Part shown: positions 1 to 10,992 of the stretch, one piece after another | Layout of the letters: every line of letters begins with the position of its first letter | Numbering within the stretch: the first letter of the stretch is position 1 | Assembly: GCA_030710605.1 (NCBI GenBank) | Contig: CP092863.1 | Location: 60,832,500-60,896,499, forward strand | Origin: Cordylochernes scorpioides | Taxonomy: Eukaryota; Arthropoda; Arachnida; Pseudoscorpiones; Chernetidae | Direction of reading: 5' to 3' | DNA length: 64,000 nucleotides | Position numbers and translations under genes: made by a program | The notes under the pieces: generated by a model | Databases searched by the model: none | Told to the model about the DNA's origin: nothing | What the model saw: the letters and a program-made list of their open reading frames with translations, nothing else

Positions 1-136
1 TATTATATTTTTAAAAAACCGATTCGGAACTGGAGTACTACGTGTTTTTCTGTGTCATACCCGGATAGTTGGCGACTTTTGTATGCTCCAGGAGTCCGGG
101 TTACATCAATAGTGAGATGTTTCATCCTGAAGTTTG
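1..136. other. Unassigned flank of a LINE insertion
   Basis: No gene or recognisable repeat is seen. The last 10 bases, CTGAAGTTTG (127-136), recur at 572-581 and are read as the target-site duplication of the LINE fragment between them. The joined flanks resemble an uninterrupted stretch near 11222-11258 inside a Helitron, which serves as an empty-site comparison. Confidence 0.5.
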
Positions 137-571
137 ACAATTGACAACAGTTTATTGACATCTAGTCAACAGTAGGGAGAGAGGTTACAGTTTAAAATAT
201 TTACATGAAAAAGATCAGCCAGGTGTTCTTCCCCACCGCAATAGTATCCTCCTCCAGGCGATGACAGGGTCCTCGATGGCCTGGCCCAGCCCGACCTGGA
301 CGAAGTATCGGTTGATTCTCGATTTCGCCGATGCGAGGATGGACAGTTCGTCGTCCACCAGGTCAGTCCCGAAGATCCAGGCCTGTAGATCAGGGGGTCT
401 GCCGACGACCTGGAAGGCCTCACGGACGAGGGGCCTGATGTGAGGGCAGCTCCAGTACCGATGGTCCAGGGAGCCATCGGGGGATCCGCAAGCATGGCAG
501 GAAGGACCGACAGATGCTGGATGGTCGGGGTGAGGCAGGGTATGGAGGGCCAATCGCTGGCTGATGTCAGT
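137..571 (-). pseudogene. 5'-truncated LINE: ORF2 C-terminus and 3' UTR
   Basis: Minus-strand 3' end of a non-LTR retrotransposon. The open stretch 215-571 encodes the extreme C-terminus of an ORF2 polyprotein with the zinc-binding pattern CHACG...H...C, known from the end of jockey/I/R1-type ORF2 proteins downstream of RNase H. The last residues are basic and aromatic (WRRILLRWG). The 3' UTR carries AATAAA about 20 nt before the terminus, which reads TTGTCAATTGTC. A 10-bp TSD CTGAAGTTTG (127-136, 572-581) brackets it. It lacks RT and endonuclease, so it is a dead-on-arrival copy. A sister copy lies at 49425-49701 and a related 3' end at 23231-23582. Clade is not certain. Confidence 0.75.
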
Positions 572-993
572 CTGAAGTTTGTCTTGCCTAATTTTCCACA
601 TGACAATATAAAGTTATTAGGTGAAAGGGAACTACTTTTGCATAAAATTGGATCAAATCATTTTGTTCTGGAGGCTCTGTTGTCTAGGATGACAAGGAAT
701 AAATCCAATAGATTGGCCCTGTACAAGTTTTACAGGGCTGCGCAAGCGAAGAAACATTAAGAAAAGAGAGCTGTATGTAAATGAACAATCACCTGTAAAT
801 AACTAGCTCATCTTTTTTCTAAGCAATTAGGCAACTGGGTGAATACAGTGTAGGGCATTTGTCCTAAAAAAAAGGCTTGGTGTCTTGTTCCAAAATCACT
901 TTATTAGGTACCGCTCAAAAAGAACAACCTAATTTATGATATTTGCAACAATTAATAATATGTGAAGGTTATTCACATATTAAACAAAATGTT
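572..993. other. Unassigned DNA with a short open stretch
   Basis: Plus-strand frame is open from the insertion edge to a stop near 758, ending in a basic tail (FYRAAQAKKH). I recognise no domain. The beginning matches the interior of the Helitron at 11034-11717, so it may be old transposon sequence. 761-993 is AT-rich with nothing identified. Confidence 0.3.
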
Positions 994-1066
994 AAAGTGG
1001 GATTCAATCCCGGTTCATGGCTGTTGGGAATCGAGGGTGTTACCACTCGTCCACCGACTTTTGCTT
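994..1066 (-). repeat. tRNA-like SINE head, putative
   Basis: On the minus strand a box A-like stretch (GACGAGTGGTAACACC) is followed about 30 nt later by a box B-like stretch (CGGGATTGAATCCC), as in the promoter head of a tRNA-derived SINE. No acceptor stem closes it, so it is not a tRNA gene. The body is not delimited. Confidence 0.4.
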
Positions 1067-1319
1067 AGGTTTGTTGTTGTTATATATTGATGGCGTGTTA
1101 TTTCTTTTTTAACAAAAGAGTAATGCAACGGAATCAGTACATAGCAGTATGTAACGGTATGTATACAAAACACTAGGTAATGGAATTTATACAAAATTGT
1201 GTAATTCTATCAATACAATAGTACACAATGGCTATCGGTAAAAACCTGTATTAAATGGTACTTGTGCTCAATAGTATGTTGTTTTTGTTTATTCCTCAAG
1301 TCGTTTAAACATCTCTGAA

Positions 1320-1500
1320 TGAATATTCGAAGCTATTATAGACGCGTAAGATTCTTTTGAAAATTAAACAATTTCTACTGCCCTTACTGCAATGGAAAAA
1401 TTAAAGGGAGGGCCTGGCTCATACAGTCGTGAACCCTCGCCAGTTTAATCTACCATACCGCTGTATTATTGTATTTTTGGAACTTCCTTTTATTCATAAC
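1320..1500 (+). repeat. Interspersed family R1, copy 1
   Basis: About 180 bp whose landmarks recur through the window: CTATTATAGACGCGTAAG at one end, TTTCTACTGCCCTTACTGCA, a GGGAGGGCCTGGCTCAT block, and AATACAATAATACAGCGG (reverse) near the other end. Further copies or parts lie at 11760-11945, 20215-20345, 24396-24515, 43690-43760, 46760-47095, 48128-48230, 63329-63415 and 63840-63945. Two copies are palindromic. No coding capacity; a MITE or foldback element is possible, but the class is unknown. Confidence 0.65.
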
Positions 1501-1834
1501 AGATGGTGCGCTGATGCATCATAAACGATCTCTATTAGGTTCCATTGTCTCAGTTTTTTTATTATAGTCCTGGAGTTTTCCCAGAGGTCTTTTTGGAGGA
1601 CTTGTAGACATCAGGGGTGCTGTTGGTCTGAAGACCTGGAAGTACCACTCAGTGTGACTTTGCTTCTTTTGGACTCCTGACATGGAGCCGCTCCTATGGA
1701 GAACAGACAATTGATACATTAGCCGGGTACAGGGTGGCCCTACCAGGAGTTCCGACGTCCTGTGTTTACACCCTCCCGCCGCCACTTTGAGGCTGTAGGA
1801 TAGGATTTTGGGAGGGACTCAATAGTATACTATC
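1501..1834. other. Unassigned DNA
   Basis: A minus-strand frame is open at 1519-1785 but shows no recognised domain, and there is an AATAAA on that strand nearby. It may be an old retroelement end. Nothing firmer can be said. Confidence 0.25.
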
Positions 1835-2400
1835 GTAAAGATAGAAGCTGCCTGGCCGGCGGCATTCATATTTCTTGAAAATAAAGATACTTCGGCCAGT
1901 TGTTATTGTTATCGTGTCCAATAAAGAGCCTCAGATGACTCCATACATCTCTATCACAGCAGTAGCAATGTCCACTATCCCAGTTGTTGTTGTGTCCAAT
2001 GAAGAGCCTCAGATGACTCCATGCATCTCTATCACAGCAGTCGTAATGTTCTTTATCTTGGGTATGTAAAGATCCTGCTCTGGGTCTATATCAATTTTCT
2101 GCAATGCTGCGGCCGTTGCTGGGCATGAGAATATGTGAGTATGTGTTAGTTCCAAACCAGGACAGTCGTTGCATGTCCTATAGGTTCTTGTGCCATCTGG
2201 ATATATTGTCATTCCTTTGTAGTGTTTTGTTCTAAGTCTTGTTATAGTTTTTGTCAGTTTTCTCTCAGAGAGCCAGAAAACTTCGGCTAGTAAATCTTTC
2301 TATTACCTCGACGTTTCGACAAAAATATTTGTCCTCGTCAAGAGCAAACAAAAATTAAAACATTTGACAAAGCGTTAAAAATTATCAATAGTATATAAAA
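1835..2400 (-). mobile_element. Penelope-like element arm, split by a LINE
   Basis: Minus-strand copy of the terminal repeat also seen at 29559 and 35793: 1835-1899 matches the distal end and 2291 to about 2400 the hammerhead-like part. A LINE 3' end (1900-2279) interrupts it with an 11-bp duplication ACTTCGGCCAG / ACTTCGGCTAG (1889-1899, 2280-2290). The hammerhead core at 2309-2341 reads TTGACGA instead of CTGACGA, so this ribozyme-like motif is decayed. No Penelope RT is present. Confidence 0.6.
1900..2279 (-). pseudogene. 5'-truncated CAA-tailed LINE, ORF2 C-terminus
   Basis: An open frame from about 2275 down to the stop at 2009 encodes an ORF2 C-terminal segment: TKTITRLRTKHYKG, then the zinc-binding pattern CNDCP...H.H...C. 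This block follows RNase H in jockey/I-like LINEs. The 3' end is a (CAA/TAA)-type tail, seen as TTGTTATTGTT on the plus strand. The last ~85 bp of the element is tandemly duplicated (1900-1985 and 1986-2065). It inserted into a Penelope-like arm with an 11-bp TSD. Other copies: 3491-3756 (-) and 48440-48535 (+). Confidence 0.7.
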
Positions 2401-2522
2401 TATCAGAAATTCATTGATCTACCTTTTATAATATTCAATTGAATTATATATGAAAAAATATGCTTATATACATACTGAGAATCTCAAATTCATTGTTTTA
2501 ATATTATAGAATAATTTAAATA

Positions 2523-3137
2523 CAGTTAAACCTGTCTATAGCGCCCCTTCTTGGGACTCACCAAAATAGGATGGTATAGAGAGGGGGTGCTATAGACAGG
2601 TCACTTTTAATGTAAATCGCATCGTACTACGTATTTAAAATCGGGCGCTATAGAGAGGAAGGCGCTATTTAGAGGGGGTGCTATAGACAGGTGACTTTTA
2701 ATGTAAATCGCAAACATACTACGTATCTAAAATCGGGCGCTATAGAGAGGAAGGCGCTATTTAGAGGGAGTGCTATAGACAGGTGACTTTTAATGTAAAT
2801 CGCATCGTACTACGTATTTAAAATCGGGCGCTATAGAGAGGAAGGCGCTATTTAGAGGGGGTGCTATAGACAGGTGACTTTTAATGTAAATCGCAAACAT
2901 ACTACGTATCTAAAATCGGACGCTATAGAGAGGAAGGCGCTATTTAGAGGGAGTGCTATAGACAGGTGACTTTTAATGTAAATCGCATCGTACTACGTAT
3001 TTAAAATAGGGCGCTATAGAGAGGGAAGAGCTATTTAGAGGGAGTGCTATAGACAGGTCACTTTTAATGTAAATCGCATCGTACTACGTATTTAAAATCG
3101 GGCGCTATAGAGAGGGAGGCGCTATTTAGAGCCACTG
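2523..3137. mobile_element. TA-flanked MITE filled with 91-bp tandem repeats
   Basis: Flanked by TA (2521-2522, 3138-3139). The ends are inverted: CAGTTAAACCTGTCTATAGC on the left and CAGTGGCTCTAAATAGCG on the right, reverse strand. CAGT ends with TA duplication fit the Tc1/mariner/pogo superfamily. The interior holds about six 91-92-bp tandem units with GGCGCTATTTAGAGGG and GCTATAGACAGGT. Two unit variants (CATCGTAC and CAAACATAC) alternate for five units. No coding capacity. Confidence 0.65.
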
Positions 3138-3490
3138 TACATACACATTCATCTAAGCAAGAACAGAATGAAAAAATTAATTTATAAAATAATTAAATAG
3201 TATGCTAATTGAATAATTATTGTTTTTTCTATCTCCCAAATTGAGGAAATTTACATGATTAACTGAACTTGAATTTTCATCTTTTCTCGTTGTTTCCATC
3301 ATCCAATTTAACTTAGGTTTCCTCACAAACTCATTTTCAAGGTTTTCCAAATGCCGGAAATGACTTTGTTTCCACTCTTTTTAAATTACAATTTGAAAGT
3401 GGTTGTTTTAAAAATAATGTGTATTTATTGTTTTACCATGTATATTTGACTGTTTTGGAAGTTGTTTCTATACCTAAAGTATGAGTGTAT
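3138..3490. other. AT-rich DNA, nothing identified
   Basis: No open frame of interest, no repeat shared with the rest of the window and no motif that I can name. Confidence 0.4.
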
Positions 3491-3756
3491 TGTTGTTGTC
3501 GTGTCCAATGAAGAACCACAGATGTCTCCATACATCTCTATCACAGCAGCAGCAATATCCACTATCTTGGGTGTTTAAAGTTGCTGCTTTGGGTCTATGT
3601 CAATTTTCTGCAAGGCTGCGGCCATTGCTGGGCATGAGAATATGTGAGTAGGTGTTAGTTCCACACCAGGACAGTTGTTGTATGCCTATAGGTTCTTGTG
3701 CCATCTGGATGTATTGCCATTCCTTTATAGTGTTTTGTTCTAAGTCTTGTTATAGG
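3491..3756 (-). pseudogene. CAA-tailed LINE 3' end, second copy
   Basis: Closely similar to 1900-2279, including the CATCTCTATCACAGCAG block, GGGCATGAGAATATGTGAGT and the TTGTTGTTGTCG tail on the plus strand. The frame is broken by stops, so only the DNA match supports the call. It is older or more decayed than the 1900-2279 copy. Confidence 0.65.
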
Positions 3757-3874
3757 GTATTATTCAATTCAAATATAGAAATAAATTAAAATTATTTCTT
3801 TGAATACATTTGTAAGGAATTTGATATTCGGTAGTTTAGTTTGTGTAACATGCTTTGTATTGATTTATGTAAAA

Positions 3875-4836
3875 CTAGATGAATGACCCGGCTTCGCCCG
3901 AGAATTCCCCCGAGTGCAATTCCCTTCATACTGAAAGTACATCAATAATAAATAGTAGAAGTGCCATAGAATAGCAATACAGAAGTAACACATAAACCAC
4001 AGGCAAAAAGTATGTAATGGCAAAAATTGTATTATATTAGTGTTTAGGTATTTGATTTAATTTTTTTTTGCAATCCATTTAGTTGTTTCAAAATCAATAT
4101 AGTTTAAATAGATGGCAGCTTTTCCACCCAACCCCCGAGGTACCCACCCCAGCGCATTAACCCTTGAAATTGCCTGAGTTGAGTGAGTGACTGCGATGGA
4201 TCTTGACTGCGATGCCCATCTTCTCAGTAAGAATAAGAAAAAATAGGTTTATAAAATTAATCCAAAATACTGGCATGTAAATATTTTTCTGTAAAAAAAT
4301 AAAAGAGCACATGGAAATTAGGTAAACATATGTGTTTACTAATGACTGCGACTATATTTTAAACGATTTTTTTAAGAGATAAAAAAAACAAAGGCCAGAA
4401 CAAAAATTAATAAAAAATACGAAAGCCAATATTAACATACAGTAACGCTAATTTTGTAAAGTTTTTTTAAAAATACATTGTGTGCACTTACCGTAACTTA
4501 GTAATATAAATTTCTCTCTCAATACTTTTGTAAAAAAAAGTAAAACTCGTATAAAAAGATATTTCAAAAAAAGTACGCAAGCAACTTGAAAAAAAAATGC
4601 AGAACGCTCATTGGTCGCTTAATTGGCCTGGTGTTGTTAATTCGCCACGTATTTACTCCGCGTAAAAAAAAAGTTTTTCAAATGAAAAAAATAAATATCC
4701 AAAAATACTAATCAAAATGTAGCCGAAATTTTTCCTCAGGTTTATAAAAAGCGACATGCAAAATTTGGTACCAATCGGTTCAGTATTTTTTGAGTTTATC
4801 ACGAAACAGACATTGACTTTTATATATAAGAGAAGA
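3875..4836 (-). mobile_element. Non-autonomous Helitron
   Basis: Read on the minus strand it starts TCTTCTCTTATATATAAAA after a host A and ends with a GC-rich hairpin (CTCGGGCGAAGCCGGG), a short spacer and CTAG before a host T. These are the hallmarks of Helitrons: 5' TC, 3' hairpin, CTRR, and insertion between A and T without TSD. The interior is AT-rich and encodes no Rep/helicase. The copy at 11034-11717 has the same termini; 47206 onward has the 3' end only. Confidence 0.75.
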
Positions 4837-5440
4837 TATTTAAATATTTCTTGAATTTTCTTCATAGTTAGGCAGTCGGCAATATTGTACTTTATTTCTT
4901 TCTCTAATTTTGCATAAGTTTGTTTTGTTTATATAGAGAGAAATAACCCAGGCCCCTGGAGCGCAAGAAACACCAACTGCCCGGGCTGTCAAGCTAACTA
5001 GTAGAAACCAGTTACTCTAGATTATATTTACATAGAGCCAATTGCAGAGCCGAACCAGCTGGTCAGGAAGTTCCATGCCTGCAGAGAATCCGGGAGTCCA
5101 GCCAACGAGACTGGGTCGAAGGAGGTCTTCCCAAGCAGCAGGGCTGTCTGCATTCTGTGTCGCATGAAAGCAGGGCATCTGAATAGAAGGTGGTCCATAG
5201 TCTGTTGTTCCTCCATACAATGTGGGCAAGATGGGTCTTCACCAGAATGCCAGAGAACCAAGTCTGCCCGAACATGGCCATGTCCTGTGAGTAAGGTGGT
5301 GGTGACTTATCCAGGGCAGACCTTAGGGAGGAATTGGAGCAGCCGGTCTGGAGTATGGGCTATTCTCCTCAGGTGTCTGTTGGAGTGGTCCCGGCAATAA
5401 AACTCCGTCCATACGTCTAGGGCTGCCGCGCTTGTTTATA
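4837..5440 (-). pseudogene. LINE ORF2 C-terminus with 3' UTR
   Basis: Coding similarity runs from about 5410 to 5028. It includes LLTGHGHVRADL and the zinc-binding pattern CPHC...H..F.C, typical of the segment after RNase H in jockey-like ORF2 proteins. One in-frame TAA interrupts it upstream of LLTGHG. The 3' UTR (about 4900-5027) differs from those of the other LINE fragments here, so this is a separate family. Confidence 0.65.
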
Positions 5441-5847
5441 TATTGTGGTTAACCTTGTTGAAATTAAATTAAATATTAAAACACATTGTAACTATCCTTT
5501 ATTTCTAAATAGGAAACGTTACAGTTTGTATAAAAAAGTGGTTCAAAATATTGTAATTTGAAATATAAAATACACATACTATAGAGAGATTGAAAACAAA
5601 GAATAATTTAATTAAACCCAAGACAATAATGCGCCATCTAAATTTAAGAAATAGAAATACAAATCATGATTGTTTCTGTAATATATAATATGTTTATATG
5701 GTTTTGACCAAGGACTTGGTTGTTGTTGTGTGATGTAATCAATATATAGCGTGAGATGTTTTTAGTTCTTATGATAATTCTGTAATAATATTATACAAAT
5801 ATATAACAGTAATATACAATATCTTTTAATATATATATATATATATA
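5441..5847. other. AT-rich DNA ending in a (TA)n tract
   Basis: No gene. The stretch ends in an alternating TA run (about 5829-5850) that was the insertion target of LTR element A; the matching (TA)n lies just after its 3' LTR at 10993-11004. Confidence 0.5.
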
Positions 5848-6644
5848 TATGATAATTTAAACCAATAACCCTATATTATGTAATACGTATAACAAGATTG
5901 TCATGTTGTATATAGAACTAATTATAAACTACAACTAATTATACGCATAATTGACGTGTGTCCTTGTATCTCCAGATGTAATGTACTGAGGATGAATAAA
6001 TAAAATATAATAGATTAAAAGCTAAGTTAAGAGCCAAAGAGAGAATCACAAGTGACTTCTAAAGATAGATTGGACCCCGACAGTCTGTCGCCAGTGTCCG
6101 GTGTCCATCGACACGTGCATGACCCAATTCTCTTAGTCAGAGCGGTCGTATAAAAAGGCCGCGTAGCAACAGCCAGTTCAGTTGAGTTCCAGTAAGTTCC
6201 CCATCTGCGTGTCGCCGGTTGTCACCAACTCATCGACGATGTAAAACAGTAAGAAAACTTCTCGATCTCCATCTTTGCTCTTGGCTCGCTTTTTATCTAT
6301 TCAAGGAACTTTCTTTCAACTGTGTCTCTTCGTTTTTTGTGTGTGGACATTCCCCAGTTTTCCACTCTGCCTCGACCACGACTGCCTGTACTTTGGGAGA
6401 ACTGTTAAAGGTCCTACAAGGTGCAGCGAGGTACTAGAAAACTCTCCACCCCTGACTGTCCCTCGCGGTTACTACAGGTTTGACCCTCGGTTGCCACAAC
6501 TTATAGCGAGAGTCGACGAGGTTCTACAACAGGCTTACCAAACCTCAACGCATTATTACAGCTAGTCGACAGGATCCCTAATCACAGATAAGGATCCCAA
6601 CACAATATTACAGAGAGTCGACAGGATCTCAACACATTATTACA
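5848..6644 (+). repeat. 5' LTR of element A
   Basis: 797 bp. The first two bases may be TA for an original TG, because element B begins TGTGATGATTTAA where A has TATGATAATTTAA. It ends ...ATTATTACA. The last ~100 bp contain repeats of ATTACAG.N.AGTCGACAGGAT spaced about 30-55 bp apart, which continue into the leader. Confidence 0.8.
6147..6185 (+). promoter_or_regulatory. TATA box and initiator in LTR A
   Basis: GTATAAAAAGGCCGCG is followed about 25-30 nt later by AGTTCAGTTGAG, which contains TCAGT, an arthropod-type initiator. This supports transcription in the plus direction and sets the U3/R border near 6180. The same block lies in the 3' LTR near 10496-10533. Confidence 0.65.
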
Positions 6645-9600
6645 GTTAGTCGACAGGATCCCTAATCACAGATAAGGATCTCAACCCATTATTACAGAGA
6701 GTCGACAGGATCTCAACCTAATATTACAGATAGTCGACAGGATTACCACAACGAAGGAGACCACAACGAAGAAGGTAAAGACTGTCCAGATAGATAGAAG
6801 AGCCAAGAAGCAAAGATGGAGGAACAAGCACGCCATTCCAACAAATCGACCAAGCAATCTTCCCCCCAACGACACAGCCGAACATCCCGCAAAATAAGCC
6901 GGTGAGAAGTTACCCACCTTCGACCTTACAACGCAACCATCCAGACGACATGCCACCATCGCCAAACAGAAGTCAAGCTTCTACAAGCTCTACATGGGAC
7001 GCCTTCCACGTCATCAGGACAACAACCAAAGACCACTTCTCCTGACTGAACAATCATAAAAACTGTGAGTTTTTAAAAAATCTACTTAACTCTCTCTTCA
7101 TGCTAACAACTTGATTTTCCATAAATATAATGTTTATTTTTACTGTAATTATTTTTAAATCAAATTTTACCATTTTTATAGCATTTCAATCCAAATTTTA
7201 AATATTGTACACCCTCATTTATCAATTTTTACTTTATTTTAAGCAACTTTTAAATCTTAATCCATTACTTTCAATGTTACATAAAAAAAATCATATTATA
7301 TTTTAATTACTCGAATCCTATTTTCTAAACTTATTTGTTGTGTTTCTCTTAATACCTTATTTTTATACCAAAAAACTCCAATGTCTTAATTAAATACACA
7401 AAACTTTGCAAAAAATTATTGTTATGTTCACTATTTTATGTACACGCCCCCTTCAAATTATAAGTCACTATCATGCCATTGCCCTTTTACAAGTATAATT
7501 TTCGCACTACCATAATCAACGATTTAAAAAGTATATTCAAATTTTAATAAACATAGATGAAACGCATTTTTTTTTTAATACAAAAATCGAAAGATACACT
7601 ATCTTCAAAAGCACAACTAGAAATGTAACTGTCCTTCCCCAAAACAAGTTAAAAATTCCAGCATAGCTACACTCCCGCGTCCTTTTCTTTTTACATGCAT
7701 AATTATTAATAATTCGCACATCTCTCGGAACGAACTTCAACACACTCCCCCATCACTTTCTCCAATTGGCCACATCTATTAACGCGCGATTTAACAACAT
7801 CCAATTTCGAGCCACACGAGCTCCATATCGTCGCGAACACAAAGATTTCACGATAAACATACCACCTCTATAACAATCTGAAAATTCTCGATGTGTTTCG
7901 TACAACAACCACCCATGACTAATAAATTTGTTATTCATTCGAAAACTAGTTAGATGCTGTACCCAAAAACGAAGATTTCACGTGACACCTTTCCATAAAA
8001 CACCCACTAGTGTTACACAGCGCACCACAACAATTTTCTCACTTAACAGGCCCAAGACGCCTTCATGCCTGTGACACCTCACCAAAAGCGTGTCTACGTT
8101 GAAGTCGCACTTTTACGCACATCTAACCTGACATCATTGAATAACATTTTTTTTAATAAGTCCGCAACAACGTCGAAACACAACACTTGCGAACACCGAG
8201 AAGACTATATTTTCAAACAGACAAGAGGAGATAACTCAACTCGGGACGTAGGCCAGACATGACATCAGATGCCAGTCGGTAACAAAGGGTCGGCAACAAA
8301 GGACCGCCTACGTAAATAAACAACCCAGCTATGTCGGTAGGCATCAAAGGACATGACACATGTTGATATGGACACCAATTGCAGCCGCGATGTTAACATG
8401 ACACCTCCAGTTCGCTAGGGTATGCTAGACTTTCGTGTCCACCAAATAACCTGTCAATTATCAACTGATTGGCTTACCAATCATTACCCAATTTACTTAT
8501 TAATTTGAATTTTAATATTGAAATATCATAAAACTTTATATCTTCAATTATCATCGTGTGTTTTACAACTTTTACATTATTTTCACGCCCAGTATGGAAT
8601 ATTTTTTCTAAACTAGAACGCCATCTTTTATAATGTTAACCCTTTATTGTTATATATTACAATCATCTTCGTCAATACCATCCAATTTTAGGGATCAAGA
8701 TCGCTCCCCGTCTGGTCTCACATAATCTAATCAGGAAGATCTGGCAAAGACCAACTTCTCAGACCGGACCAAAGCGACATAGGGCCACATTGCCTCCCCA
8801 TAGGTCAAACTAAAGACACCAATAATCTTGGACCTACACCTAGACATTGTGTGAATATGTTCCTTTCTTTTTTTTCAGGAACGAATATTTTTTGTTTTCT
8901 TTAACTTTTCTTCAAAAGAGACATTTTTTGCTCCATTTGTTTATCTAATCATTAATAACCTTTAATTATATTATATTTTTTTTGTATAAAATCTTGAATA
9001 ATTATTTTTTTTTATTTTTTTTTTTTACTTTTCAATTATAATCAAATTTTTATTCCAACATTATTTTAACAACTTTATTTTAACAATGGCAAAACAGTTA
9101 ATTCTTTCAATAATCATTTTTAATTCATTATTATATCTTTTATATATTACTAATTCTCATTATTATATTTTACTAATTCATTATTATATCTTTCATATAG
9201 TACATGTTTGATCTTATCCACTTATACTTTTTATCCGCAATCACATTTTTATCTTTTTATTCACTATATTTTTGTTTAAATACTTTATTATATGACAATG
9301 TTTGTTTATCATCAACTATCGGGCATATACAACAATCGTTTACAACAATCTATTTCTCTAACCACTTCAGTGTACTTTACACTACTATCTTTCTCTCCGC
9401 CATTGCTTTACATCAACGTAGAGAAACGACAGTACTGCTTGACAATTTTTCTTTTGATTTCGTAATTCAACAAACTCTTTGAAAACACCGTTCCCCAGAA
9501 GTACAAGTCTCGACTTTTTGGTCTGAACACGTTTCAAAAGTTTATTTCAATCATCCGCAGAGCACATCACCAACGCATGCACAAAGCGTTCACATTTTTC

Positions 9601-10195
9601 AATTTTCAATTTTTTTCAGCTCTAGCGGACCACAATCAACCTTTGATTTCAAGTCAAGTCAGACCCTACTGTCGCTACAACAATTCTACTTATCGCATGG
9701 CTCTACCACCCCTTTCAAGCATATTAATTCTTTTCTTCAACATCTTTTCAACCAATAACCCTACAATTGTGACAAAGCACTGTAACCTTATACAGGATCA
9801 CAGGTGAAACATTGCCTAGGAAGACGCACAAGTCTATATCCTCGCTTTGCACCTGGACCTAAGTATTTGATTGTCTGTGCAACACTTACAATTGCATATT
9901 CTTCAACCCCTAACCCTTTCCAACGCCCGCCAACAATCTCTTAGAACATCATCATTATTTTTTTTAGCAAACAAAGGTTTTACCTACAGTTCTCTTTTAT
10001 AATGAATATCATAACTTTTAAATTAAACATAAGTTTTATTTTTATAATTTTCAGATATAGCCAAATAAACATCTTGTTATATAGCCCTTTTCCCTCACAG
10101 TTTTAATTAATTAAAGAAATTTTAATTACTTACCTGTGTTAGAGAGGCTTTACCCGCTTAAACCCGGATAAACCCTTTCACTCACGGGGCCCATC
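6645..10195 (+). other. Interior of element A: G-poor, no pol
   Basis: The leader (6645-6815) repeats the AGTCGACAGGAT module. A short frame starts at 6816 (MEEQARHSNK...) and stops at 6905; it occupies the position of the gag start in element B. From about 7060 to 10130 the plus strand is very poor in G and rich in T and C. Several blocks match element B in reverse, for example near 7660-7830, 8060-8170 and 9790-9940. The small open frames at 8065, 9204 and 9577 show no known domain. The 3' edge CACGGGGCCCATC resembles the same edge in B and may hold the polypurine tract. Confidence 0.55.
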
Positions 10196-10992
10196 TATGA
10201 TAATTTAAACCAATAACCCTATATTATGTAATACGTATAACAAGATTGTCATGTTGTATATAGAACTAATTATAAACTACAACTAATTATACGCATAATT
10301 GACGTGTGTCCTTGTATCTCCAGATGTAATGTACTGAGGATGAATAAATAAAATATAATAGATTAAAAGCTAAGTTAAGAGCCAAAGAGAGAATCACAAG
10401 TGACTTCTAAAGATAGATTGGACCCCGACAGTCTGTCGCCAGTGTCCGGTGTCCATCGACACGTGCATGACCCAATTCTCTTAGTCAGAGCGGTCGTATA
10501 AAAAGGCCGCGTAGCAACAGCCAGTTCAGTTGAGTTCCAGTAAGTTCCCCATCTGCGTGTCGCCGGTTGTCACCAACTCATCGACGATGTAAAACAGTAA
10601 GAAAACTTCTCGATCTCCATCTTTGCTCTTGGCTCGCTTTTTATCTATTCAAGGAACTTTCTTTCAACTGTGTCTCTTCGTTTTTTGTGTGTGGACATTC
10701 CCCAGTTTTCCACTCTGCCTCGACCACGACTGCCTGTACTTTGGGAGAACTGTTAAAGGTCCTACAAGGTGCAGCGAGGTACTAGAAAACTCTCCACCCC
10801 TGACTGTCCCTCGCGGTTACTACAGGTATGACCCTCGGTTGCCACAACTTATAGCGAGAGTCGACGAGGTTCTACAACAGGCTTACCAAACCTCAACGCA
10901 TTATTACAGCTAGTCGACAGGATCCCTAATCACAGATAAGGATCCCAACACAATATTACAGAGAGTCGACAGGATCTCAACACATTATTACA
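10196..10992 (+). repeat. 3' LTR of element A
   Basis: Near-identical to 5848-6644, with one difference noted. It is followed by TATATATATA, matching the TA-rich 5' flank. Confidence 0.8.

Larger units (their letters stand above)
5848..10992 (+). mobile_element. LTR element A, pol-less
   Basis: Direct repeats at 5848-6644 and 10196-10992 bracket 3.55 kb. Flanks on both sides are TATATA, consistent with duplication of an alternating TA target. The two LTRs differ at one position by eye (TTTGACC versus TATGACC near 6480/10828), so the insertion is recent. The interior has no RT, RNase H or integrase. It is colinear with the interior of element B (29804-35450, opposite strand). The sense strand is strongly depleted in G. 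It is either a large non-autonomous (LARD-like) derivative of a gypsy/errantivirus-type element or a new class. Confidence 0.8.

Noticed and set aside
994..1066. A genuine tRNA gene
   Set aside because: Box A- and box B-like motifs exist but no acceptor stem closes; a SINE head is more likely.
1519..1785. An 88-codon minus-strand gene
   Set aside because: No recognised motif; it sits among repeat fragments and has no convincing start or neighbours.
3875..4836. A LINE or SINE because of the ACCCGGCTTCGCCC motif
   Set aside because: TC start, terminal hairpin, CTAG end and A/T insertion without TSD fit a Helitron better.
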